Below are positions 18,246 to 25,863 of a stretch of DNA of 64,000 nt, in pieces. Location: contig CAYQXJ010000014.1 of assembly GCA_964421565.1 (NCBI GenBank), forward strand, positions 24,243 to 88,242. Direction: 5' to 3'. Under the pieces are notes generated by a model that worked only from the letters and a program-made list of their open reading frames with translations, had not been told where the DNA came from and did no database searches. This stretch comes from CAYQXJ01 sp964421565 (GTDB lineage: Bacteria; Planctomycetota; Brocadiia; SM23-32). Numbering within the stretch: the stretch's first letter is position 1; each line of letters begins with the position of its first letter. Made by a program: the position numbers and the translations under genes.

Positions 18246-19199
18246 TCAATCCGTCTCGGAAGGGATCTCATTGATCACGTGCGCGCCCATGTCCCGCAGC
18301 ATTCGCACCCACGAGGCAACGGTCTCCTCGTCAGGGGCCTCCACCCCTTCCATGCCTTCCCCCTCGATGCCGAAGCGTTCCCGCTTGCTGGTGCCCAGGC
18401 GGTGGTAGGGCATGACCTCGAGCCCGAGCAGGCCGGGAAGCTTGCGCGCCAGGTCGGCTACGCGGCGGAAGTGCTCCTTGCGGTCGTTCAGCCCGGGCAC
18501 GACCGGCAGGCGCAACAGGACGGACGCTCCGGCTTCGTGAAGTTTGCGGAGGTTGGCGATGATAAGTTCGGTGGAGACGCCAGTGAACTCCACGTGGCGG
18601 CCGGGGTCGGTCTCCTTGATGTCGTAGAGGAACAGGTCCGTCAGCGGCATCACGCGTTCGAAGCGCGCGAACGTGACGTGGCCGCACGTCTCGATGGCAT
18701 TGTGCAGCTTCTCTTCCTTCGCCACGCGGAGCAGCGCCTCGGCGAAGTCAATTTGCATCAGCGGCTCTCCCCCGGAGAGCGTCATCCCGCCCCCGCTGGT
18801 CTCGTAGAAGGGTCTGTCGCTAAGCACGTCTTGCATCACTTGCTCCACCGTCGCCTCGCGACCCACGATCTCGAGCGCTCCGGCATAGCATTCCTCCGCG
18901 CATTTGCCGCAGACCACACAGCGGGCACGGTCGAGCAGGTGACGCCCGTCCTGCATTTGGTGGGCCTCGTTGGGACAGACGCGGAAGCAGTAGCCGCAGC
19001 CGATGCAACGGTCCGGCAGGAAGCTGAGAAGCGGCCCGGCGTCGATGCCTTCCGAATTGTGGCACCAGACGCAGCGGAGCGGACAGCCCTTCATGAAGAT
19101 GGTGGTGCGTATGCCGGGCCCGTCGTGGATGGAGAAGCGCTGGATGTCGAAGATGCGGCCGCTGACGGCGTTCAGCTTGCTGATGGGGGTTGTGCGCAT
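18246..19199 (-). CDS. Glycyl-radical enzyme activating protein (radical SAM)
   Basis: 317 residues. The radical SAM motif is C39-x3-C43-x2-C46 (GCPLRCVWC), preceded by FSIHDGPGIRTTIF, a signature of the PFL-activase branch. An inserted two-cluster ferredoxin domain follows (C65, C68, C71, C75; C94, C97, C100, C104), typical of activases for choline lyase, glycerol dehydratase, hydroxyproline dehydratase or benzylsuccinate synthase types. TLSGGEPL and the later VVPGLND motif are intact. These enzymes generate a glycyl radical by cleaving S-adenosylmethionine under anaerobic conditions. No glycyl-radical enzyme lies within the window, so its partner must be elsewhere. Confidence 0.92.
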   Translation of the reverse strand: MRTTPISKLNAVSGRIFDIQRFSIHDGPGIRTTIFMKGCPLRCVWCHNSEGIDAGPLLSFLPDRCIGCGYCFRVCPNEAHQMQDGRHLLDRARCVVCGKCAEECYAGALEIVGREATVEQVMQDVLSDRPFYETSGGGMTLSGGEPLMQIDFAEALLRVAKEEKLHNAIETCGHVTFARFERVMPLTDLFLYDIKETDPGRHVEFTGVSTELIIANLRKLHEAGASVLLRLPVVPGLNDRKEHFRRVADLARKLPGLLGLEVMPYHRLGTSKRERFGIEGEGMEGVEAPDEETVASWVRMLRDMGAHVINEIPSETD

Positions 19200-19240
19200 G
19201 ATGCGGGGCCACCCTGAGACTGCAGTTTCCTTCCCGATGT

Positions 19241-19269
19241 ATTATAGGCGGGGCGGCTGCGGCCCCGCC
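19241..19269 (-). promoter_or_regulatory. Hairpin followed by TATAAT box upstream of the activase gene
   Basis: Reading on the minus strand, an 8-bp stem (ggcggggc / gccccgcc, 19269-19262 and 19254-19247) is followed at once by TATAAT (19246-19241), about 40 bp before the activase start. The hairpin could end transcription from the URO-D-like gene, and the TATAAT could be a -10 element for the activase. The expected -35 region is GC-rich and unlike TTGACA, so an activator or alternative arrangement would be needed. Confidence 0.35.
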
Positions 19270-19281
19270 ACTGGAGAGCGT

Positions 19282-20286
19282 CTAACCTTTTAAGGCGACG
19301 TCACGCATGGCGATGTAGTTCTCCTGCGGCACGTATGCGGGGATACTGTTCCCGGAGCCGAGGGCATAGCCTCCCCGTCCTTCGGTGCGTTCGAGCATGG
19401 CCCGGCAGCGCTCCTTGATCCGCTCGGGCGTGGAGCGGCAGAGGAAGTCCACGTCGATGCCGCCCAGGATGGCGATGCGCTTTCCCCACTGTTCGTAGGC
19501 CTGCTCCACCGGCAAGATCTGGTCTTCGTAGCTGTGCTTGCCGTCGTAGCCGATTGTGTCGATTACGTCGTCCATCACCCCCGCCAGGTTGCCGCACGAG
19601 TGCAATACGGCGGGTTTGCCCGCGGCGTGGATGGCGGCGACGATGCGCTGATGCCAGGGAATCACCCAGCGGCGCATCTGTTCGGGGCGCAGCATCGTCT
19701 GCGTTTTGAAGCCCCAGTCGTCATTGCCCATCAGGGCGCCGACCGTATCGTAGCCGGCGCAGAGTTCGTAGTAACGAACGAGCCGGCTGCCGATGGCCTC
19801 GAAGATCTCGTCCACCAGTTCGGGCTCGTCGAGGCTCAGATAGCAGAGCCGTTCATAGCCCACGAGGCCGACCGCGTTCTCCAGCACGCCGCCGGGCCCC
19901 CAGACGGTCAGCTTCATCCCTTCCGGCAGGGGGGACTGGGCCAGGGCAGAGTAGTCGCACGCGTCGGGCTCGGGCCATGCGTAGGCCTCGAAGCTCTCAC
20001 GATCGGTGATCAGAGCTCCCTGGTTCATGGAGACGGTGGATTCCTTGGCCCGCTCACCTTTGGGGAAGGCGAAACCGCCGGCGTGGCAGAGCATGTAGTC
20101 GTAGCCCAGGTTGCGCCAGGCCAGCAGCAGGTAACGGCTCCGGGGGCCGCTCCAGTCTTCCGGCACGCCGGGTTCGGCGAACCGCTTGATCAGCTCGCCG
20201 TTGACGGGCAGTTCGAACAGCACGGGGTGGTCGGGCTCGTCGCCGCCCAGCACGCGGACCAACTGGCTGAAATCGGGAGCGCGCAT
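19282..20286 (-). CDS. Uroporphyrinogen decarboxylase-family (URO-D-like) protein
   Basis: 334 residues; a TIM-barrel protein of the URO-D superfamily. The HSCGN segment near residue 236 resembles the zinc-binding region of cobamide methyltransferases (MtaA, CmuA types) rather than true HemE, and the N-terminal heme-pathway RQAGR motif is absent. Such proteins move methyl groups between corrinoid proteins and thiols, or act as demethylases. ATG 20286 is used; frames open upstream but into the divergent promoter region. The RACo-type activator at 11.5 kb would fit a methyl-transfer pathway, but no corrinoid protein is seen nearby. Function inferred at family level only. Confidence 0.8.
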   Translation of the reverse strand: MRAPDFSQLVRVLGGDEPDHPVLFELPVNGELIKRFAEPGVPEDWSGPRSRYLLLAWRNLGYDYMLCHAGGFAFPKGERAKESTVSMNQGALITDRESFEAYAWPEPDACDYSALAQSPLPEGMKLTVWGPGGVLENAVGLVGYERLCYLSLDEPELVDEIFEAIGSRLVRYYELCAGYDTVGALMGNDDWGFKTQTMLRPEQMRRWVIPWHQRIVAAIHAAGKPAVLHSCGNLAGVMDDVIDTIGYDGKHSYEDQILPVEQAYEQWGKRIAILGGIDVDFLCRSTPERIKERCRAMLERTEGRGGYALGSGNSIPAYVPQENYIAMRDVALKG

Positions 20287-20444
20287 GGCTTCTCCACTGA
20301 CAGTGCAACGGGAAGCGCCCACGTTACAGCGGGCTGCGCCACTGCGCAACCGCAGCGACGGGCACTGGAGGGCGCGGCCCGCCTGCGGTACACTGTGTGC
20401 GTCCGGAATCCCCGCACTCCGCGCTTTCCTTAGAGGAGCCTGCA

Positions 20445-21881
20445 ATGCGCATCCCCGTCTCCGCCGCACTCATCACCCTCTTTCTCTTGTCGGTGTCAGC
20501 CATGGCCCAGCAGAACCCCGCCCGCGACCTTCCGCGCCCCGAACCGCCGGCGAACTCCGATCAGCTCGGCGCAGGCATCCAGCGGCCCATGACCCTTATG
20601 GCCACCAGCACGCCAGAGCGACGCAACACGGTCAAGGTGCTCTACTACGGCCAGTCGATCACCAACCAGCAGTGGACCGACCAGGTCAGCGAACACCTCC
20701 GGCAGACGTATTCCCACGCCGACCTGCAGTTCGAGAAGCTCTCCCTGGGCGGCTTCGCCAGCCAGAGGCTGGTGCGCACCACGGATTACGACGTACTGCC
20801 GTACTACCCGGACCTGCTGGTCTTCCACGTTTTGGGCGACCACCGGCGCTACGAGGATATCATCATCAAGGTCCGCCAGAAGACCACCGCCCAGATCGCC
20901 ATCTGGAATGATCACATAACCCGCCTGCCGACGTCGCCCGACGATTGGAGCGAGCAGATGTCCTACAAGTTCATACCGAGCTACGCCGAACGCTACGGCT
21001 GTTACCTGATGGATATCCGCACGCCGTGGAAGGAGTACCTGCTGAAGCATGGCTTCGAGCCGAAGAAGTTCCTGCGCGACGGCGTGCACTTGAACGACAA
21101 CGGCAACTGGCTTCTGGCGACCCTCATCAACGACCGTCTGCTTTACAACCCCAAGCTGCCCCGTGACTGGCAGGACCTGGTGCGCGACTATGCTGTCGGC
21201 GAAGATGTCGAGTGGCAGGACGGCCGGCTGAAGCTGGAGTTCACGGGCAACCGTGTCGATGTCGTCAGCGCGTGGACAGGGGGGGGCGAGCCCGGGCATG
21301 CGAAGGTGCTTATCGACGGCAAGGCCCCCAGTGAGCATCCGGAAGTCTACTACCACGCACGCCCGACGGGCACACCCCACATCGGATGGCCAGCCATCAA
21401 GCGTATCGGCCACCGCGTACCGCTGCTGCAGGAGCAATGGACGGCGAGAGTCTGGGGCTTCAACGAGGATGCCACGGATTTCCAGTTCGAGGTCACCGGT
21501 TCGGTTACTGGCCCGGACGGGCGTGGGCGCGGTGCCGAGACCTTCGTCTCGGAGTCCGGCCGGGTCGTGATCGAGCCGCAGGACTGGACCTACGACTACG
21601 ATTGGAGCCTGGCTCAGCGACGCAATGATGCGCCACGTCTGCCGCAGGAGCATGTCGTCCGGTGGCAGACCAGGGCGATAGCTGAGGACACCTACGCGCC
21701 GGAGAAGGTCGAAGACCCCTCCATGACATACGCCACGGTGCTCGCGCAAGGACTCCAGAACGCGCGGCACACGCTGGAGCTGCTGAGCAGTTTTGGAGGG
21801 CCGATGCCGATCGGCGCAATCCGCGTCTACGAGCCGCCTCTGAAGCAGGTCGAACCGCTTCACGGCCAGCCCGTGCAGTAG
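20445..21881 (+). CDS. Secreted SGNH/GDSL-type hydrolase
   Basis: 478 residues with an N-terminal signal peptide (hydrophobic stretch 5-18, likely cleavage after AMA). The SGNH fold is visible from block I (YYGQSITNQQW, nucleophile Ser) to block V (DGVHLNDNGNWLLA, Asp/His pair). A C-terminal ~240-residue beta-rich extension follows. Families of this kind deacetylate polysaccharides or act as rhamnogalacturonan/xylan esterases. ATG 20445 has an agagg site. The next gene, a lipoprotein, starts 18 bp later, so both are probably made together and work in or outside the envelope on plant or algal glycans. Confidence 0.85.
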   Translation: MRIPVSAALITLFLLSVSAMAQQNPARDLPRPEPPANSDQLGAGIQRPMTLMATSTPERRNTVKVLYYGQSITNQQWTDQVSEHLRQTYSHADLQFEKLSLGGFASQRLVRTTDYDVLPYYPDLLVFHVLGDHRRYEDIIIKVRQKTTAQIAIWNDHITRLPTSPDDWSEQMSYKFIPSYAERYGCYLMDIRTPWKEYLLKHGFEPKKFLRDGVHLNDNGNWLLATLINDRLLYNPKLPRDWQDLVRDYAVGEDVEWQDGRLKLEFTGNRVDVVSAWTGGGEPGHAKVLIDGKAPSEHPEVYYHARPTGTPHIGWPAIKRIGHRVPLLQEQWTARVWGFNEDATDFQFEVTGSVTGPDGRGRGAETFVSESGRVVIEPQDWTYDYDWSLAQRRNDAPRLPQEHVVRWQTRAIAEDTYAPEKVEDPSMTYATVLAQGLQNARHTLELLSSFGGPMPIGAIRVYEPPLKQVEPLHGQPVQ

Positions 21882-21899
21882 GGGTGGGAAGAGGGTGAC

Positions 21900-22898
21900 A
21901 TGCTTCGCGGGTGTTACCGGCTCTGGGCTCTCGCCATTTTGACGGTTCTGGCCGGCTGCACGGCGCAGCCGGTCGGAACAATGCGCAGAAGTGGAGCGAC
22001 GGCAGTGGAACGCATTGACTTCCATGGATGGCGCGACTGCTACCGGTTGAGCAACGGCGAGGCGGAGGTGGTCTTCGTGCCGCAGGTGGCGCGCATCATG
22101 CGCTATGCGCCTGCGGGTGGCGAAAACGTGCTGTGGGTGAACCCCCAGACGACGCCCGATGCAGTCGGCAACGGCGAGCCGCCGCACGTCGGCGGCTGGG
22201 TGAACTACGGCGGCTACAAGCTATGGCCGGCCCCGCAGCAGCGCTGGGGATGGCCTCCGCCGAGCGCACTGGACAGCGGACAGTGCACGCTCGAGGTCGA
22301 AGAGGGGGCGCTCCACGTGAGAGGCCAGGTCGACGAACACATCGGGATCCGCTTCGACCGCGTCATCCGGCTCGCGCCGCAGGGCACACGGGTTGACCTG
22401 CAGCAGAAGATGGTGAACGTCTCGGCTGAGCCGGTCACGTGGGCCGTCTGGGACGTAACGCAGATCCCGTCGGCCTGCGTCGTATTCGTGCCACTTGCGC
22501 CCGGCTCGGACTATTACACACAGGAAGGCCTGCGCCTGAGCAACCAGTGGAGGCGGGTCGATTCGGTTCTGCTGTTGAGGCCGGAAGGGGAGCCGGAAAA
22601 GGTCTTTGTAAAGGGCGGGCCGGGCTGGCTCGGGGCGAAGGTATCGGGGCGCATATTCATCAAGATGTTCCGCCTCTCGCACATCAGCGCACCGGCGCCG
22701 GAGGCACCACGGGAAGTTTGGACCGGAGACACCGGCTACGTTGAGCTGGAGGTCGTCGGGCCACAGACGACGCTGATGCCGGGCGAGAGCGCAACGCTGG
22801 CGGAGACGTGGTTTCTGTGTTCGGCAGGCGCCGACGCGGAGACTGACGGGCAGGTCGCGGCCGCCGCGCGCGCCTGCGCGCAGAAGGCGCACCGCTGA
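21900..22898 (+). CDS. Lipoprotein, DUF4380-like (galactose-mutarotase-like beta fold)
   Basis: 332 residues. The first 19 residues are a lipoprotein signal with lipobox LAGC, so the mature protein is anchored at Cys20. The remainder (beginning ERIDFHGWRDCYRLSNGEAE, with GGYKLWPAPQ and a WAVWDVTQI segment) matches the DUF4380 pattern, a super-beta-sandwich family of unknown activity common in Planctomycetes and Bacteroidetes. It follows the SGNH hydrolase by 18 bp. A carbohydrate-binding or mutarotase-like role is suggested only by fold type. Confidence 0.75.
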   Translation: MLRGCYRLWALAILTVLAGCTAQPVGTMRRSGATAVERIDFHGWRDCYRLSNGEAEVVFVPQVARIMRYAPAGGENVLWVNPQTTPDAVGNGEPPHVGGWVNYGGYKLWPAPQQRWGWPPPSALDSGQCTLEVEEGALHVRGQVDEHIGIRFDRVIRLAPQGTRVDLQQKMVNVSAEPVTWAVWDVTQIPSACVVFVPLAPGSDYYTQEGLRLSNQWRRVDSVLLLRPEGEPEKVFVKGGPGWLGAKVSGRIFIKMFRLSHISAPAPEAPREVWTGDTGYVELEVVGPQTTLMPGESATLAETWFLCSAGADAETDGQVAAAARACAQKAHR

Positions 22899-23312
22899 GG
22901 CGCTGCTGCCAGGGGGTGGTGAGGCCTTACTAACGCGCCTCTACCCCCTTAAGCGGGTGGGGCCCCATGTCCTGGCATAGGGAACTGGAACCGATTGACT
23001 GACCCGCGCCGGCTGGTGGACCTCCGCCACCCTCGTGCCCGGCGAGCTGCGCGAGACCCTCACCGCCGAGGTCGTCCGGGAACACGTCCATGTTCGATTT
23101 GCTCTGCTACCGGCGCCTACTGGCGAGACAGGACCTGCCGGACAAAGCATGCGGGCGGCTCACGCGTGCCCTTCTGGCCGCAGTGCAGGCGCAGGTGCAG
23201 GCTGGCCGCATGAGATCGGCTGCCAAAGGGCTGAACGGCCGCGGCTGCGTAGAGGGCTGCGAACTCTCGCTGCCCCGGACCGCTCGGGCAGCGCGGCTTT
23301 GGGGTTTCGACC
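22899..23312. other. Gap with no recognisable gene
   Basis: Several short open frames occur on both strands (all under 95 codons) but none has a credible ribosome-binding site plus family pattern. The stretch has coding-like GC-rich composition and may be decayed sequence. Nothing RNA-like (tRNA, riboswitch core) was recognised. The right part of the gap holds the ArsR promoter and operator, listed separately. Confidence 0.5.
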
Positions 23313-23341
23313 TTGACGTGCCGCCCCGAATAGGATAAAGT
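23313..23341 (+). promoter_or_regulatory. Promoter of the arsR-type operon
   Basis: TTGACG at 23313-23318 and TAAAGT at 23336-23341 are separated by 17 bp, a good sigma-70-like arrangement. The -10 box overlaps the left arm of a perfect palindrome, the likely repressor site. The transcript would carry a ~145-base leader before the ArsR start. Confidence 0.6.
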
Positions 23342-23361
23342 ATCTAAATATAAAGATACTT
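23338..23361 (+). promoter_or_regulatory. Palindromic operator, probable ArsR-family binding site
   Basis: A perfect 8-8-8 palindrome (aagtatct, 8-base AT-rich spacer, agatactt) lies in an AT island within very GC-rich sequence, directly across and downstream of the -10 box. ArsR/SmtB repressors bind such AT-rich dyads at their own promoters, so autoregulation by the product of the gene at 23494 is likely. Confidence 0.65.
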
Positions 23362-23493
23362 CGATGAAGCGGGCCGGTGGGGCGGTCCGACAGTCGAGGG
23401 GGCGAGGATATGCATCCCGGGGCAATCTGAGCAGAATCCGGCGGGGGGCCTCTGCCGGGAGCCAGCCATCACCAAGCGCGGGAGGAGTCGCGC

Positions 23494-23784
23494 ATGAGAC
23501 CACAGGTCGAAGATGATGCTGCAATGTTCAAGGCGCTCTCCGATCCCCTGCGTCTGCGGCTTTTGAGCCTGCTGCCGACCAGCGGCGACAAGCGGGAGTT
23601 CTGCGTCTGCGATCTGGCCCGCAAGCTCGACGTCAGCCAGCCCTGCCTGTCGCACCATCTGAACATCCTCAAGAATGCGAGTCTGATCGGGTTTGAGAAA
23701 GACGGCTGCAGCACGTTCTACTACGTCGAAGATGATGAAATGCAGCAGAGACTGCGTGACTTTCAGAAGAGAATGAAACTGTGA
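23494..23784 (+). CDS. ArsR/SmtB-family transcriptional repressor
   Basis: 96-residue winged-helix protein. The recognition-helix region SQPCLSHHLNILK is classic, and the preceding helix holds FCVCDLA with C37 and C39, matching the ELCVCDL metalloid/metal-sensing motif of ArsR and CadC. It may thus sense a thiol-reactive metal or metalloid. Start ATG 23494 is used. Its stop overlaps the GTG start of the next gene by 4 bases (GTGA), placing it as the first member of an operon with two ATP-grasp enzymes and a radical SAM aminomutase rather than with arsenic efflux genes. Confidence 0.9.
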   Translation: MRPQVEDDAAMFKALSDPLRLRLLSLLPTSGDKREFCVCDLARKLDVSQPCLSHHLNILKNASLIGFEKDGCSTFYYVEDDEMQQRLRDFQKRMKL

Positions 23785-24812
23785 AGACGGCACTGATATA
23801 CGACGAGATGACGCCCGACGGCCGGGCCGGCTGGGTGGAGGCCGAGTATGAATCGCCCGAGACAATACAGGCGCTGCTGGACGCCATAGCGGAGCATTGC
23901 GATGAGGCGGTGGCGGTGCCTTTTGATGAGGGCCTCATCGGCCGGCTCCACATGGAACGTCCGGACCTGGCCTTCAACATCGCGGAAGGGCGCGCGGGGG
24001 CATCGCGCGAAACCATCGTCCCCTGCGTGCTGGAATACCTTCAGGTACCTTACACCGGCTCGGACGGCGTTGCGCTGGGGGTGTCGCTGAATAAGGCGAT
24101 GACCAAGCAGCTTGCCATGCGCGCGGGAGTGCCGACGCCGGAGTTCTCACTGTTCCGCGAGACGTGGCAGGTGGAGGAGGCAGCCGGAAGCCTGCCATAT
24201 CCTGTGCTGGCCAAGCCCAACTACGGTGGCTCCAGCGTAGGCATTGAGCTGGACAGCGTGGTCGAGGGCCCGGACCGGCTGGTGCCCGTTGTGCAGGAGC
24301 ACCTGCGCGTCTACGAGCAGCCCTGCCTGGTGGAGCGTTACGTGCGGGGGAGCGACGTGACGGTCGGGTTGCTCGGCAGTGAGCAGGGCGCGGGCATCGA
24401 GGTCCTCCCCGTTGGACGCATCGAAGCCCCCGACGGACTCTACTCCGCTCACGTTAAGCAGTCTCACGAGCGACGCGTCCTCTGCCCCTGCGACCTGCCC
24501 GAGGGCGTCGAGGAGCAGTTGATCGACTGGGCGCTGCGCGTTTACCGGGCGATTGGCGCACGCGACTTCGCGCGGGTGGACTTCATGGTCGACGAGGGCG
24601 GCGAGGCACACTTCCTGGAGATCAACCCCTTGCCCGGGCTGAGCCCCTTCTACGGGGTGTATCCTGTGCTGGCAACGGCTGCCGGTTACGACCACAGCGC
24701 CCTCATAGGCCGGATCATGGAGGTGGCAATGGACAGATACGCACGCAAAACGAGGAGCATGCAGCATGGACGACTGGCAACAGCAGTTGCGCAACAGCAT
24801 CACAACTGTTGA
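23781..24812 (+). CDS. D-Ala-D-Ala-ligase-like ATP-grasp enzyme
   Basis: 343 residues, GTG start overlapping the arsR-type stop. ATP-grasp features: AFNIAEG and VPYTGSD in the N-terminal lobe, KAMTK, the P-loop-like KPNYGGSSVGI, and the metal-binding EINPLPGLSP near the end, with FARVDFMVD before it. This is the D-alanine-D-alanine ligase branch that joins two amino acids through an acyl-phosphate. Cell-wall Ddl usually sits with mur genes; here it lies between a regulator and an aminomutase, so another dipeptide is more likely. The last 47 bases overlap the next gene. Confidence 0.88.
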   Translation: MKTALIYDEMTPDGRAGWVEAEYESPETIQALLDAIAEHCDEAVAVPFDEGLIGRLHMERPDLAFNIAEGRAGASRETIVPCVLEYLQVPYTGSDGVALGVSLNKAMTKQLAMRAGVPTPEFSLFRETWQVEEAAGSLPYPVLAKPNYGGSSVGIELDSVVEGPDRLVPVVQEHLRVYEQPCLVERYVRGSDVTVGLLGSEQGAGIEVLPVGRIEAPDGLYSAHVKQSHERRVLCPCDLPEGVEEQLIDWALRVYRAIGARDFARVDFMVDEGGEAHFLEINPLPGLSPFYGVYPVLATAAGYDHSALIGRIMEVAMDRYARKTRSMQHGRLATAVAQQHHNC

Positions 24813-25863
24813 GCAACTTGAGAGATACGTGAATCTGACGCCCGAAGAGCGCGAGGGGATAGCGCGCATTCAAGGCGTCTTCAACTGGGGCATTAGCCCT
24901 TACTACGCGTCGCTTATGGAACGCGACGATCCCCAATGCCCGGTGCGCCTGCAGGTGGTGCCGCGTATTCAGGAACGGCATGACGAGCTCGGCGTGTGGG
25001 ACCCGCTCAAGGAAGAGGACCACAGCCCCGTCGAGAATCTGATCCACGTCTATCCGGATCGCGTGGCGTTCTGCGTCAGCAGCGTCTGTGCCACGTTCTG
25101 CCGGTTCTGCCTGCGCAAGCGGATGGTGGATACGCGCGGTTCGGCCATCACGGCGGCGAACTTCGAGGAAGGGCTCGACTACATCCGCGCGAACCCCGCC
25201 ATACGCGACGTGCTGCTGACCGGCGGTGATCCACTGTTGATGGAGGACGAGCGCGTTGAAGAGGTAGTGGCCAGGGTGCACGAGATACCGCATGTCGAGC
25301 TGGTGCGCATCGGCAGCCGCACGCCGTGTACACTGCCTATGCGGATCACGGACGAACTGATGCGGCGCCTGAGCAAGTACCAGCCCTTCTGGATCAATAC
25401 CCATTTCAACCACCCGAAAGAGCTGACCGAGGAGGCTGTAGCAGCCTGCGGACGCATCGTCGACGCCGGCATCCCCATGGGCAACCAGACCGTCTTCATG
25501 GCGGGCATCAACGACGACACTGAGGTGCTGAAGGAACTCGGCGAACGGCTGGTCGCGGCGCGCGTCAGGCCTTACTACCTCTACCAGTGCCAGGTGCTCA
25601 AGGGAACGGCCCATTTCCGTGTGCCGATTGAGCAGGGCATACGTATCGTGCGGGGGCTGCGGGGGCGCACCAGCGGATTCGCCATCCCGCAGTACGTCCT
25701 CGACACGCCTTACGGTAAAGTGCCGCTCAATTATGACTACTTGAAGGGGCGCGACGGGGAAGACATGGTCATGGAAACCTTCTCGGGCAAGATCTGGCGC
25801 GAGCCAAACTCCCTGCGCAGGTGTGCAACATGTCAGGCGGATCCGAACCTCGTCTCATCCTAA
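24766..25863 (+). CDS. KamA-family radical SAM aminomutase (lysine 2,3-aminomutase-like)
   Basis: 365 residues. Radical SAM cysteines C108, C112 and C115 (CATFCRFC), the TGGDPL segment, and PLP-lysine region YGKVPL (K318) are present. In lysine 2,3-aminomutase two Asp residues (D293 and D330 in the clostridial enzyme) bind the side-chain amine; by alignment the first is Gln276 here (YQCQVLKG) while the second is retained as D313. A different substrate, such as glutamate, arginine or another alpha-amino acid, is therefore possible. Product would be a beta-amino acid. It overlaps genes on both sides, so expression is tightly coupled. Confidence 0.9.
   Translation: MDDWQQQLRNSITTVEQLERYVNLTPEEREGIARIQGVFNWGISPYYASLMERDDPQCPVRLQVVPRIQERHDELGVWDPLKEEDHSPVENLIHVYPDRVAFCVSSVCATFCRFCLRKRMVDTRGSAITAANFEEGLDYIRANPAIRDVLLTGGDPLLMEDERVEEVVARVHEIPHVELVRIGSRTPCTLPMRITDELMRRLSKYQPFWINTHFNHPKELTEEAVAACGRIVDAGIPMGNQTVFMAGINDDTEVLKELGERLVAARVRPYYLYQCQVLKGTAHFRVPIEQGIRIVRGLRGRTSGFAIPQYVLDTPYGKVPLNYDYLKGRDGEDMVMETFSGKIWREPNSLRRCATCQADPNLVSS

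Noticed and set aside
22995..23338. Small overlapping open frames upstream of arsR
   Set aside because: No ribosome-binding sites or family similarity and mutually exclusive frames.
23313..23784. Arsenic resistance operon
   Set aside because: An ArsR-type regulator is present but no arsenite pump, arsenate reductase or methyltransferase follows.
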